Shown piece by piece: positions 22,674 to 37,856 of a stretch of DNA of 64,000 bases. The notes beneath the pieces are model-generated. The model saw only the letters and a list, made by a program, of their open reading frames with translations. It was not told the DNA's origin and ran no database searches. The translations under genes and the position numbers were made by a program. The DNA comes from Rhodeus uyekii (Eukaryota; Chordata; Actinopteri; Cypriniformes; Acheilognathidae): NCBI GenBank assembly GCA_037043235.1, contig JAWRVZ010000178.1:606259-670258 (forward strand). Reading direction: 5' to 3'. Each line of letters opens with the position of its first letter. Position 1 is the stretch's first letter.

Positions 22674-25600
22674 CTGGACACAGCAGCAACACACCAGTCA
22701 ACCAGCACACACACATGCGTGCAAAGATGAAAATATCTGATGAACTGACATTAACTCTTAAAACCAAATCTTTTAATCTGGACTGAACATAACTTCACTA
22801 AACATTTGTAGCGCCTGCCATCCCATAATCACAGTAATCTTTGAGCTTTTGATATGAAAGTGTCAACTTTAATCACTAAATCCTGTCAGTAAATGTGTGT
22901 GTGTCGTCAGATCTCAGATAAACGATCATCTCTTCCTCTTCACTGCGAGTTACAGCAGAAATAAACATGAATGAACATCAGAAGGAAAGATGAAAGATAC
23001 AGAACAACTGAAATTAATCATGAAATCCATCAGTGTTTCAACCGCAGAGAGACTGAGTTCACACTCTATTTTAAACAATCCTTCCAAATCGAACGTGTTT
23101 GATTACTGCCACCGTTTAAATGTTCATACAGTAGTACCTCAAGATACGAAAGGCTCAACTTACGAAAAATCCAAGTTCCGAAAGCAAAGACGAAAATTTT
23201 TACTGCTCTACATACGAAAAGTTTTCAAGATACGAAAGGTTTCTGAAAGTCCGAGATTCGCCCCATAACAATTTTGAAACTCGCGCCGCACGCCGCCATC
23301 TTTGTTATAGTAGACTCGCCACCATCCTCCTGCTCTCCCATTGGTTCCTGATGCTAGCCAAGCCATGAGATCCTTCTCTCTAATTGGACAGCGTCCCTCC
23401 CATCATGCATCTTCTATACGTACTGTCAGGGTAGGAGAGAGCGAGGACTCAATTGCAGGGAGGACAGAGTTTTATTCAAAAAATAAATCAAAACTCACGG
23501 ACATAAACACACGGACGAGAGCAGGCGCGGCTCGCGCAAGGCTTGAAACCGCGCCCACACACATGACATAGAGCTGGCAAGAACGAGTGTAAACACCTGT
23601 TCTCATGAGCTCACGACAAGGATGAACACACGAGTTATGAATGCCCGAATCCCGATCCAAAACTGAAACTGAAACTAGACAAGACCAGTCTCGGGATCAG
23701 ACATCATAACCCGCACATGAGACGTTACACAGACAACGCGCGCGCGGCTCGAATCCTCGAAGCCGTGCGCACACACACATCAAACACGAGACATTACAGT
23801 AGTGTCAGAGCTCTGCCACAAAAGCAAGAAATGAATAGACCGAATGTGGCAGAACCCTGACACGTACGTGCTGGCGTGCTTTAGCTCAGCCACTCCGCAC
23901 CCGAAACTTTACATTTTTTATGTGTTTTCGTAAAGTTAAGTGTACGTACGTACGTTATCTGCCGTTTGTCCTCCTCCTCCTCTGCCGCCACTTTCGGAGA
24001 TAGCCTCACTCGAAAGGTAAGCTTCGACATTTTACGTTATTTCATTGTTTATAGGTCAATTTAGATTTATTATGAAATTTAATGGGGTGTTTTTGGAGGG
24101 CTTGGAACGGATTAGCCATTTTACATGTAAAATGTGTTCCAAGATACGAAAAACTCATTATACGAAGGCCGCCTCGGAACGGATTAATTTCGTATCTCGA
24201 GGTACCACTGTATTACAAAAAACGAATAGAGACAATTATGCAATTTAAAGTTAGTATCATAACTATTATTATAGTATTTTATTACTATAAAAAATGCCTT
24301 GTGTGAAATGTAAACATTTATATTAAATCAGTTGTGAATTATAACCTGTAATAATACAGTAATGTAATTTAAGGGAATTTACTGAAAAGTAAAAAAAAAT
24401 TAACATTTGCATAAATTCTCACTCTTCTTCAGTTTGTCAAAACGTAAAAAAACAATGCGTTTCTCGTCTCGACACATTCGGTTATGAACTACATGAATCA
24501 TATTTACAAAAATAAACAGTGAAATAAAGTGGCGCGCTGGAATTCGCACTCGTCTTGTGAAAGATAATGTTGATAATGCCGACTGCTGTTACACCGCTGA
24601 GACGGAGCGTGATGATATACTGAACAACAAAGCAGCATTTAAATATCAGATATTGAAGAGGGGACTCGTGTTCCTCTGTGTCTAAACCAGGGGTGGGCAA
24701 ACTATTTGTCTCTCGGGCCACATTGGTTTCTTAAAATTGACAGAGGGGCCGGGTTGAAGGTCGTTCCTGTGCATTTACTTATAAGAAATCCTAGAAAACC
24801 TGTATAAAGTATAGTTTGGTCTTAAATCACTCGACTGGGACACGTGAAATTACAACAAAACAATATTAATACAATTTAAATCGACAGAAAAACCATAATA
24901 TGCAATGTGACTGAATCGTATATATGCCTCAGCTCTAGATTGACAATCACAGGCGTCCAATCACAACTGACCTCTGGAAAAAAGGGAACTAACCAATGAC
25001 GTTTGATGTTACTATTACAAGAGCAAGCCCCGCCCCATGACTGACAAAAATAAAAGTGCTCGCGCGAGCAAAAACAGCAGTCGAGAGCGGGCGAATGTTC
25101 GCGAGTGTGATTAAAATGAGCTTGCGGGTACCTGTATTTACGTGTAGCTCTGTTTTCCACTCACGGATGTAATTTACGCGCGCAAACATCAGTTTTGCGC
25201 TCGTTCCTTTTTAGCACGGAATTAACGCTATAAAGGGGGGTGTAGAGGGGTTTGCGACACACGCCTAATCTCCACCACAGCTTCAGCGCCACTGCCACGA
25301 CAGAATGACATTACAGGGAAATGAAAAATGAAGAAGAAGAAATGTTACATTTATATAGCGCTTTTCCAGAGTTCAAAGCGCTTCACATAGTAGGGGGGAA
25401 TCTCCTCAACCAACACCAATGTGCAGCATCCACCTGGATGATGCAACGGCAGCCATATTGCGCCAGAATGCTCACCACACATCAGCTTATTGGTGGAGAG
25501 AAGACGTGATGAAGTGAATTAGAGTATGGGGGGGATTAGGAGGCCATGATGGATCAAGGCCAATGGGCAAATTTGGCCAGGATTTGGCCTGGGATTTTTT

Positions 25601-28600
25601 ATGACCACAGAGAGTCAGGACCTCGGTTTAACGTCTCATCCGAAAGACGGTGCTTGTTGCAGTACAGTGTCCCCTTCACTAAACTGGGGCATTAGGACCC
25701 ACACAGACCGCAGGGTGAGCACCCCCTGCTGGCCTCCTAACACCACTTCCAGCAGCAACCTAGTTTTTCCCAGGAGGTCTCCCATCCAGGTACTAACCAG
25801 GCTCAACCCCGCTTAGCTTCAGTGGGCAACCAGTCTTAGGCTACAGGGTGACATGGCTGCTGATACAAAAAAATTCAAAATGAAGGTGGTTTAATACAGG
25901 TTCGGCAAGTTCGGCGGGCCGGATCAAAAAGCCCAGCGGACCGTAGTTTGCCCACCCCTGTTCTAAACAAATGCATTGTGAATCACCCAAAATCAGAATG
26001 GGGTGAATGGTGAAGTGTGTGTCTCACCGTCCGGTAGAGTCCGGCCGCTCTCCTGACGCTGCCGCACAGATCGGCTGCTGCTCGTCTACAGGCCTCCAGA
26101 CTGACCGGTGGCGCTGGCTCTGCACACACACACACACACACACACACAACATCAACATCAACATCACTGTCAGCATCAACATTAACATCAGAGTCATCAA
26201 CATAAACATCACTGTCAACATCACCGACAAACGTCAATAAAACAGCAGCAGATCAATGATGTAATGCCACACTATAACCCTAATCTTTGAGTAAAATATT
26301 ATAGTAAAATAAATATTACAGTAAAATATTACAAATAATTGCTTTTGTATGTCGTTTTGGATTAAATGCATAAATGTAATAATGTGAGAGGAAGAGGAAG
26401 CACACCTTGATTGTGTGGGGAAAGGTCAGAGGTCACGGCTCCTGATGACCCCAGGTCAGTCTGAGGAGAGCTGGACCTGCTCGGCCACTCCGTGAACAGG
26501 CTGCTCAGGCGCTGACGGGAGCGAGGTCTGCGGTGTGTGGGGGTCGGCGGGGGCCGCTGGAGCTCCAGAGACGGGCAGCGGGTGACTTTGGCTCGCGAGC
26601 TGGTGGTAGGGCTCATGTAGGAATGCGGGCGGAGGACACGACTGGGACTGTCCCACGCCATCCTGGAGTCCATCCTCTCCAAACTCAGGCCGGGACGCGC
26701 CTCTCGCCGCACACGGGACAGAGTCAGGGACTTTTGTGCTGGGACAAACAAACATGCATTAAACATGCTAGAGGAGGAATAGAAGGGAAAACACCTGCAT
26801 CTCTCACCATTCACTGGCATTACATCTTAACCAAATCAGTATCACAATATTCTGTGATTATAAAATTAAACAAATGATTTAGGCTACAAATAAAAATATG
26901 GGTGCAGATTATGATGCAAGACAAATATTAGTTTCTACGAGCATCTCTACATATGAGTATTCTAAGATACGAGCAAGCCTTCCGGCAGATTTGTGCTTCT
27001 AGATACGAGTAAATAATCGAGATACGAGCACGCGTACTGACGCAGATGCCGACGCTCGTTCACTTCAGTGATCACTGACTTTTGTACGCATAGCTGATTT
27101 TCTCTCTATTTTGTGCATTATTCTTTATAATAGCGATGAGTTCTAAGAAAGTGAGTGGTAATGATGGTAGTGAGAGAAGAAACGCATGATGACCATGGAA
27201 ATGAAGCAGGAAATTGTGGATTAATATGAGTGTGTGCTCGTGTGAGTGATCGAGCAGCAGGAGCATCAGAAGGAACTGTGGACTGACGAGCTGATCGAGC
27301 TGCAGACGATGAACATACGCAGGTGTTGCAAGAGATCAGCAGTGGAGCGTGAACCGGAGGAAAACATTTCTACAAGTGAAATTAAGGAAGTGATGGCTAT
27401 GTGGCAGAAGGTTCTGATTTCATTGGAAAGAAACACCCTGATAAATCGTCTGCTGGTCGTGCTTCGGCGCTTTTTGACGACACGTGCCTTACTTATTTTT
27501 AAAGGGAGACAGAAACAAATCTCCCTCGATTGGCATTTCATTAAAAGGTCTGCGTTAAGTGAAAGTGAAAGTGAGGGTAGTCAGCGAAAAAAGGGAAGAA
27601 AACAAATCTAAAAAAAGCAAAACAATAATATAAAATAGAAAAAAAAAATTTAAATACGCAAGCTAAGTTTAGTTATGTTAATTTAAGTTTACGTAAGTTA
27701 CGTAGTGTTAGTGTAAGTTACAATATAGAATCTAGTGTTTGCGTACCAACCCCCTTCCTCCCTCCGCACCTGCCAGTACTGTCTGTGAAAACATAATTAA
27801 AACCACATTTGATTTGATATCACACGAATCCTTAAACTGTATACATGTACTATAATTGTGTGTGAGTCTATACCAATAAAAACGTTTTTTTTCCATTGTT
27901 ATGGATCTGGAACAGATTAATTTGTTTAATTAATTTAATTATTTCTTATGGGAAAACATGATTCTAGATACGAGCAATTTGAGTTATGAGTTCCACCCTG
28001 GAACGGATTATGCTGTATTGCTGTAGGTATTGCTGTATTTACAATTACTTTTTATAATTATTCATTGATTACATTAAATGCCAATTTTTCTTTATTTTAT
28101 GAAAAACAAATCAAAAAGCAAATTTTTTTTTTTTTTTACACAGACAAAATCACTCATTGATTCTAGAACGATTCTTTTGTGTGGCTGGACGCTTGAGTCC
28201 CCGGTGAGGTCAGGGGTCACTGTGAGGTCAGAGGTCTCACCGTCAGCGGCCGGATCAAGCGCTGGAGCAGATCTGCGACGTCCAGCAGGAGTACGGCTGA
28301 CGTACGGGTGACTCCTCTGAGAGACGCAGCGCAGGTCCAGACCCGTGTCCTCCATCAGAGTTCTGACGCTGCGCTTCACCGTCCTGCTGCGCAGAAGCTC
28401 CAGTTACTGACGCACACACACACACACACACACACACACGTCTCACTGATCTCCACAGTACCTGTCAGAGTCTGGCGCTCTGAAGCGATGTGAGGATCCT
28501 GAGAACAGAGAAACGCTCCATCACACTGAGCTCGCAGTGACACTGATTCTGTTCCCTAATGTGAAGCTGATCTGAAACATCTGTGTGAATCTTTTATCCA

Positions 28601-31600
28601 AAGCGATTGAAAAGGAAGAGCGAATCTTTACCGTCCGCCGGCTTCTCCGAGTCTCTCCGTGTGTTAGTGTGCGGCGCTTCATCTCGCTCATCGTCTGAGA
28701 GGAAACGCATACAGAAGAATGAGTGCAACACACTTCATCTCTATCTCTTCTCTGAGCCATCTTCTCTTTCATCAGTCACTCGTTCACATTCAATCATGTC
28801 GTTCCAAACCCATAAGACTCTCGTTCATCCTCAGAACACAGATGAAGATATTCAATGAATGCAGTTTGAGCTTCCGTGTTTACCGTGCGTTAATCCATGC
28901 ACATAAACCCTGAATTAAATCTGTTCATCATCTAAAGTGGTTAATTATGCGATGCCTTCATGAACTTCACTGGATCTCTCAGGTGTCATCATGACAAATC
29001 TCTCCATCTGAGCTCCAGAGATGAACTCTCACGGGTTAGGAACAACATTTATATTCTTTACACCGTATCCTGTAACGAGACAGAGATCCCAGAGACGACC
29101 CGTTCGTCTGTCCACACCGGACACGACAGAGAGAAACCGCAGCCAATGAGAAGAGCCTGTGGCGGATCACATGACCTAAAGTTCCTCATGGATCTGATCC
29201 CCGGGGAACGCAGTCTGAGAGTGACGGATGAAACGGTGGAAACAGGAGAAGCTCTGGCGCGGGTGTGTGACGTACCGAGGCGTCTGTGGTCTGGGCTGGA
29301 TCCCGCGCTGCCGTAGCCCATGGAGGCGGCGCTGACGGGACTCTGGTCCTGCGACGGTCCCGGCCGGCTGCTGGCACTGGGATCTGGCCACAACACGACA
29401 CCGTCCGGCTCCGGCGCGCAGGCGGGAAGCAGCCATGCCGAGAGAGGCCGCGCTCCATGCCAGTCCTGCAGAGCAACACCATCATCCGTTACTCCGTGCG
29501 GGAACATCCTGGCTCCACACACTCGTGGAGATACACACATCACCGACGGCGGATTTGAGCAGCGGAGGGAGGGAAGGAGGGTCACCTGCAGGCTGGAGGA
29601 ACGGCTGCGCTCTTCAGCACAGCTTCTGTTCTTCACGTCGGCTTCAGGAGGAGCGTTCAGCCGCCGGAGCTCCAGCATGGACTTCATCATGAGCGCAGAG
29701 CGTCTGCAGCTGGACCAGCGCTTACGTGGCCGACACGGCACAGCAGATGTGCTCCAGTCCTGTACACACACATATGAATTACACGTTATGTTCACAGTTC
29801 TGATGTCGGTTAACGGTCACATGACACGCAGCTGAACAAATAAAAGATTTTCTGAATATGGTTGTAAGTTTTCATGTTTTAAATGATCCTCGAGATCTGC
29901 AGTTTGGGAAACCTGGTCTATCACTATATCCGTGTTTTCTTCAGGACTGTCCAGCGTTCAGACGCTTGATTCTGGAGGAATAAAGTGATCATGAAAACAC
30001 ATTTCACAGATTGAGATTCACGGCTCCAGTGTGACACTGACCTTCACCTCGTTCGTCTCGCGACCTTCAGTAGACGCGCCTTCACAAGAGAAAACAGTCA
30101 TGAGCCTCACGGTACTGTCTGGAAGTGTTCAGGTGTGTGTGAGTGTGAGTGAGAATGAGTGTGTGAATGAATGTGTGAGTGTGTGTGTGTGTGTGAGAGA
30201 GCAAGAGCATATTAAGAGAACATACTCTTTTAACTGTGTAAATGCAGTAGTTTTTCGTTATAGTTATGGTTAAATTATTTATAATAAGCTGCAGATAAAT
30301 CAATAATGTAAGGGAAGAGTTTCTGACCCACAGCCTCAGCAAAACTGTCCTCACACTGACTGCCGTCCTGCTGTGTCTCTGCGTCCTCAAACATCACATC
30401 TTCATCACTCTCAGATGAGCAGCTCATGAAGGAAGGAGATCTGCACAGAGGGAATCTGCTCGACCGTCTGAGGAAACAAACTCCTTTATATCAAACACAA
30501 TCTCAATATACGATTATTAATTTCCTCATATTCCCCTTCATTCTGTGTATTAAAGCTCTGTAACGTTTCAAAGAGCTTCTCTCTCACAGAAGAGAGAGTC
30601 GTCAGTAATTCAGTCTCACAGTATGCAGGTTTGTAACTCATTAGCATAAGCCCCACCTCTGCTGTTGATTGGCATCTGTTTTCTCCGCCCTAAATCCCTG
30701 TGGGTGTGTGTGAGGCTGGAAGAGTGTGTGTGTTCATGTGGAGACGGTAAAACACACCATCGTTACTGTTCGCATCTGCCAATCAAGAGCTGAGATTCAC
30801 ATATGATAATGACCGCTTGTGTTCTGACCAATCAGAGCAGAGCAGATGTCAGAGGGGCGGGGCTTAGAGAGACTGAATCTATGAACGAAGCATTTCAGAC
30901 ACGGAGAAAAAGAGCTGAAGCTGCAGTGTGTGTTATGAGACAGTTAGAGAGATTTTGAGCTCAGATGAATAAGAAGCTGTTGAGGAGCCTGAAAATAACA
31001 GAAGAGAGGAAAATCTGAAATTAACAGAAGATAGAAACTGTAACCAACTGATGGGAACGGCTCAGTGCTGTACCTGAAGGGACTGTTTCTGGCATTCGGG
31101 CCGCTGCAGTGACGTCTGCGCTCGCATAGTCGCTCTCTCATGTTTGCGGTCAATTCAGGAGCGAGTCGCCACACAAACACACAGCTGAAAACACAGCAGA
31201 CGTCAGAGACTCACACACACACACACACACACATGAGCGCGAGTGAAGACGAGCGGGACTGAAGCAGACCTGTCTCCCGCAGCCGACAGCAGACGCTCGC
31301 AGTCCCCGCTGAAGCGCAGCGCCGTGACGAGCTCTGGAAGAACAGCACAGTCAGCCTCAACCCGCAGAACCAGCACAGAGTCCAGCCGCACTTACCCGAG
31401 TGTCCGAACACTGCGGCCACACACTCCCCGCTCCTCACGTCCAGCAGAGCGATGCTCTTATCAGAGCCGCTGCAGGCCAGATACTGACCCGACGGATCCA
31501 TCTGAACCTGCCAACATACACACATGCACACACACAGTCAAAACACTTTTTACTAGTGCTGTCAATCGATAAAATAAGTTATGAATTAATTGTGATTTGT

Positions 31601-34600
31601 TGCTCCTCACATAAAAGTTTCAATTGTTTTTATATAGTAATACTTGCACATTTACATTCAAAAGTGCTTATTTTTACACAACATTAGAAAACATCAAATG
31701 CTGACCTTCAGCAAACTGCTGTCTGCAGTGTGTGATCCTTTACATGACCTCTTCTGTTTACCAGTGCTGATGTTGACCACTCTAGAGCACACACACACAC
31801 TCATGAACACACACTCATGAACACAGGGCTACACACTCACACGAGGCTACATGCTCTCACACACACACACACGAGGCTACACGCTCACACATACACACAC
31901 TCACACTCACTCTCAATCCCACACACACACACACACACACACACCTGACGCTGTGGTCCTGACAGCCGACGGCTGCATATTTGCTCATAGGATCCACGTC
32001 CATGTCATTGGGAATCGTTTTCCAGACCATATGATGCGTCAGTTTAAATGCGGTTCCTCTGACGCTCTAAACAAACACACATTATTATAGTTTACCAAAA
32101 CCAAAATCATAAAAAACATTGTTAATTGAAACACCTGTTAAATAGAATGAAAGATTTAAAATATATATTTTAATCTTGCCGCCAAACTCAGCATTTCTTG
32201 TTTTGATTTAATTTACTCCAGTAAAAATAAATCATCTTTATAGTAAATTGAGTAAGTGTAAAAAGTCTCAAGCATCATATTTAATTTATTTAATTGATTA
32301 TATATTATTTGGATACATTTACAACAAACACAGAGATTATTATTATTAATTATTATTTCTGTAGCCCCAATATCATTTCATGATCTTTGGATTCTATAAT
32401 ATTGTACAGTGGAGTTCACTTATCAGTCACGGTTAACTCGCCAATACTATTATGTCGACGATTTTGAAGTGGAACCACCAAACTCCCTATTTGTCTAAGC
32501 ATTTTCTCATCGGTAATGTTGATTCTTTGTCGCCAAACCCTTGTATCTTGAGCACAAAAGAGCAACATATTCCCCACTTCACATGGTTATCTCGAGACTT
32601 AAGATTGAACCGAGTTCACTGCGCATGCGCTGAGTTCCCGTTCGCACGGTGGTGCCGAGCAGCCGCAGAAGAACTCGCGGAGAGTGTTGCCAACTTAGCA
32701 CATTTGTAGCTATATTTAGCGAGTATTCAGACCACATTTTCAAAAAAAGTGACTAGCGACAAATCTAACGACTTTATTTGGAGTTATTGGAGACTTTTGG
32801 AGACTCTCTGAAGTGAAAACACATATCGTTCTTACGCTTCTCAATGAGCAGCGAGTGCTGCCGCATCCTCATCCGCTTCTGTCTGCACATAAAGCCTTCT
32901 CTGATTTGATTGCTTTTCTCAAATATTTTGACATCGCTCGTTACCGACCAATGAGAATGAGGCTTAGATAAACACACACACACACACCCGTTTCTGTTCT
33001 GATGTGAGCTCTGCTCAGCGCCACTGCGGATTGAAGAACACGGTTGTTAAAAAACGGTACGAAGCCGAATTTGTTGCGAAAGCACATTAGACAGGCAGAA
33101 CACAAGAAAGTATGCAATCTAGTACAGCGTGATGACCTCACGAATATGTTATGAGTGTATGTGTTTATGTGTGTTATGATTGTTTACGCTGTTAGCGATC
33201 ATTGTGTTTGCAATGTTGGAGAATATAATTAAAGGTTTGTATGGAGAATGGAAGGTGTTTTTATTGTATACTGGTAAATCTCTGCTGTTAGTTAGTGCAC
33301 ATATGCCTTTTGTTGTTAGCAAACATATACAGTGTATGTACATTTTATAGCATGCCGATCACTTTATCTAATAAATCGCCATATGGGTATTGGTTATCTC
33401 GCTAAACGGTTATCTCGACGCTTTTTTGCAACCCCGAGGGCGTCGACATAACCGAACTCCACTGTATTACAATCAACATCTGGATCATCAGACGGAAACA
33501 GAAAGAGAAGTTTTGCATCTGAGCTCAAAATCTCTCTAACTCTCTCATAACACACACTGCAGCTTCAGCTCTTTTTCTCCGCATCTGAAACGCTTCGTTC
33601 ATAGATTCAGTCTCTCTAAGCCCCGCCCCTCTGCGAGCTGCTCTGCTCTGATTGGTCAGAACACAAGCGGTCATTATCATATGTGAATCTCAGCTCTTAA
33701 AACGATGGTGTGTTTTACCGTATCAATCAGAAACAGTGTCTCCACATGAACACACACTCTTCCAGCCTCACACACACCCACAGGGATTGAGGGCGGAGCA
33801 AACAGATGCTAATCAGCAAATCAACAGCAGAGGCGGGGCTTATGCTAATGAGTTACAAACCTGCATACTGTGAGACTGAATTACTGACGACTCTTTCAGT
33901 TCAGAATCACTTCTTTCTTTTAGGAGACAGAAACTCATTGAAACTTTGCAGAGCTTTTCCATTAACAAACGCTTGATCACACAAAGCATGAGAGGAATAT
34001 GTGGCATGTCTCACCCTGTGTGCCGTGCGGATGAACACGCTCTTATCTGCGCCACAGCTGATGATCCTCAGCTTCCCGTCACCGGCTGCAGACAAACACG
34101 AGACAGTCTCACACATCTCCCTTTCTTCAGCTCTGATTGCGGCTCAAGCACTAGAAACTAAATTTCACTACACACATTTATCAATTATCCTTCATTTATC
34201 AGACGCTTTTATCATCGCATTCAAGAAACACATTGACATTATAATCAGTTCTTGCTTTCCCTGGGAATCAAACCCATGACCTTGATGTTGCAAGCACCAC
34301 TCTCTCCTGTGAAATAACAGGACTCTCACCTGCGAAGCGGACGGACGTGACGGAGGACGAGTGCTCGTCCAGCGTCTGAAGCAGAGCGTAGCCTTCCTGC
34401 ACGTCCAGCACGCGGATCAGCCGGTCTCGACTCGCCGTGGCCAGCAGGGTCATGCCTGTCTCACACACACACACACACACTCTCACGAGACGGTCGGATC
34501 TGGGAACAATTCTACGGATGGGTAGCAAACGCACCTGTGTGAGGTTGGGAATACTCCAGACACACGATCTCAGAGTCATGCACTTCTGCTCTCGCAATCT

Positions 34601-37530
34601 CTGTCAAACTCGTCAGATCATGAACCCTGAAACCACAGCCAATCATAAACACACACCTAATCATTCAACACGATTAAACACAAATAATCTCATTTCACAT
34701 CAATAAAACAAATATGAAATTATTTAATACATAAATTACATAATGAAATAAACTTAAATTAATAATACTAATAAGCTAATAAAATTAATCAGTAATTAAA
34801 ATATTAAATAAAAATAAATGGTTATATGAAGTACTCAATCACATTAATAAATTATTTTTATTACTTTATCATACATATCTTTAAATACTTTATTAAATTA
34901 AAGTTATTTAATAAATATTTTAGAATTTAAAAGATAAGTGACAAATTAAAAATAAGCTTAAATAAATAAACAACAATAATGCAATCATATTTAATAAATG
35001 ATAATCATAAACTACATATACACATATACACACACACATTTTATTAAGTAATACTAATTATATAAAGTAATCAGCCATTAAACATTATTAAAAATAAATA
35101 GTTTAAAAGAATACATCAAATAAACATTTTAAAAACTTTCATTAATAAACAATTACTTATTTAATACTTAAATGACCAAATTAATTGAATAGTTAAATAT
35201 TTAATTTAATACACACATACATACATATATATATTAAAAAATTTTATGCAAATATGATGAAGTTTAGTGACATCAGGTCGACTCGGAATAACGTGTCACA
35301 TGATCATCTGTACCTCAGTGTGCCGTTTGTGTCTCCGGACGCCAGGTGTTTCCCATCCGGACTGATGCAGACACTTCGGATGCCACTCCGGCCCTCAGGC
35401 TTCCCCCTGCCCGCAGTTCCCTCATCGTCCAGCAGGGCGGTGGCGTTCATGTGAATGATGTGAAGAGGATCCTGAGAGAGTATGAGTCACTTCATCACAC
35501 CAACAACACGACACACAGCGTTAGAGACTTACATCACTCATCACGTCAACGCTGGGAATGCCGGCGGAGCTCCAGACGCGCACAGTACTGTCCTCCGAAC
35601 AGCTGAGGAACGGCTCCGAGCCTCCGGGAGCCAGCGGAGAGCCGTCTGTGGGAAACATCTGGAGCAGAGTTCAGGAGTTTGACCATTACAGAAACAAATC
35701 ACACTCAAACAAGCATCTTCTGCTCACCAACAGTACAGTAAAACAGTGTAATATTATATCAGTGTAAAACAGCTGTTTTCTATGTGAATATATTGTAAAG
35801 TGTCATTTGTTACGTTAATTGTCTTTGAAAAGGTTGACGGTCACAGTTGAGTTTTACAGAAAGCTATAATAATAATAAAGCAAACACCTGCAGATCCCAA
35901 ACGCAGGACGAGTGATACAGCGCCGAGTGAACTTTGCGCACTTTCTTCAGATCTCGCGTGTCCCACACGTATAAACTGTGATCATTATACACACAGGACA
36001 GCCAGTAGTTCACAGGGTCAAAGGTCACCGCCACCAGGTCTGGGTAACGAGGATCAGGCGTTCTGCTGAACAATAGAGAGAAGAACACATGCATCTCATT
36101 CATCCTGCAGTGCAGATCTGGGGGGGGGGGGATGGATGGATGGATGGATGGATGGATGGAGGGAGGGATGACCTGGCCTGCGTGGCACCGGACCCCTGCA
36201 GGTGATGTGGGGGGGGCAGTGTGCAGATGTAGCGCAGGTCCGACGGGCTGAAGACGCGCACGGTTCCGTTCGCACACACGCAGAAGATCAGATCCTCCGT
36301 CACCGTCAGAGCGACAGCTGAACTCGTCTAAACACACACACCTTCATCTCTTCTGAACCCTACCGTTAACAACTGCCACTTGTTAAGTGTGAGAGAGAGC
36401 GAGTGTGTATGTGTGTGTGTGTGTGTTTGAAAGAGCGCGAGTGTGTGCGTGTGAGAGTGTGCGTGAGAGAGTAAGTGTGTGTGAAAGAACATGAGTGTGT
36501 GAGTGTGTGTGTGAAAGAGCATGAGTGAGTGTGAGAGGGAGCGTGAGTGTATGTGTGTGTGAGAGAGTGTGAGTGTGTGTTTGTGTGTGTGAGAGAGCGA
36601 GTGTGTGTGAAAAAGCATGAGTGTGTGTATGAGAGAGTGTGTGTGCGTGAGTGTGTGTATGAGAGAGCGTGAGTGTGTGTGTGTGTGTGAGAGCGTGAGT
36701 GAGTGTGTGTGAAAGAGCATGAGTGTGGGTGTACGTGAGCGTGTGTATGTGTGAGAGAGAGCGTGAGTGTGTGTCTGACCTGCAGATGCACCCATCGCTC
36801 CAGCACTCTGCGGCCGCTGATCTCACACAGGACTCCGGCCGCGGTGACGCAGAAGGTGCTGTGGGATTGGGGTCCGCGTCCACACGCCACGCCACAGAAC
36901 ACACTGTCCCGCAGGTCCCCGAGGAGCCCGGGGCGGCCCGTCAGCGGCTGCAGAGCATCATGGGACACGTCACCGCAACTCTCTGAATGACTAGTGCTTA
37001 CAATGATGAAAAAAACAAAGAGGTCAAAGGTCAAGCGCGTACCTGGTGAGACTGCGAGGGCTCCAGATCCCAGAAGCGCACGTGTCTGTTCCCCACGGTG
37101 ACGAAACGAGCGCCGTCCTCCGAGAACGCCACCGCCAGCACTTCCCCGGACAGCCTGTGCGTCGCCAGCAGCTCGTTCTTCTGCAGAGACACGCGCGTCA
37201 GGACGCTCCGGCACCGGCAGCAAAGCATGATGGGTAATCACGGTACCTTCCAGGCCCACACGTTCACGCTCGCGTCCGGCTGCGATCCCACGCTCACGAT
37301 GCACTCGCTGTCGGGAGAAAACGCCACGCAGGACACGCTGCATCTGTGCTCCAGCAGCTCCACCAGCGGCGTGCCCTCGGCCACGTCCCACACACACACA
37401 CACGCGGCCGGAGCAGCCGCGCTCTGACACACAGGAACACACACGTCAGTATCACAACACACACACACACACACACACACGGCCGGAGCAGCCGCGCTCT
37501 GACACACAGGAACACACACGTCAGCATCAC

Positions 37531-37567
<37 letters not shown>

Positions 37568-37694
37568 GGCCGGAGCAGCCGCGCTCTGACACACAGGAAC
37601 ACACACGTCAGTATCACAACACACACACACACACACACACACGCGGCCGGAGCAGCCGCGCTCTGACACACAGGAACACACACGTCAGCATCAC

Positions 37695-37737
<43 letters not shown>

Positions 37738-37856
37738 GGCCGGAGCAGCCGCGCTCTGACACACAGGAACACACACGTCAGTATCACAACACACACACAC
37801 ACACACGGCCGGAGCAGCCGCGCTCTGACACACAGGAACACACACGTCAGCATCAC

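Noticed and set aside
25766..25861. A functional 5S rRNA gene
   Set aside because: Only part of the 5S sequence is recognisable, it is divergent, and it is fused to a SINE body inside a transposon.
36328..37442. 358-codon minus-strand frame rich in His/Thr
   Set aside because: It merges a genuine mapkbp1 exon with the neighbouring intron microsatellite; exon borders are defined by splice sites.
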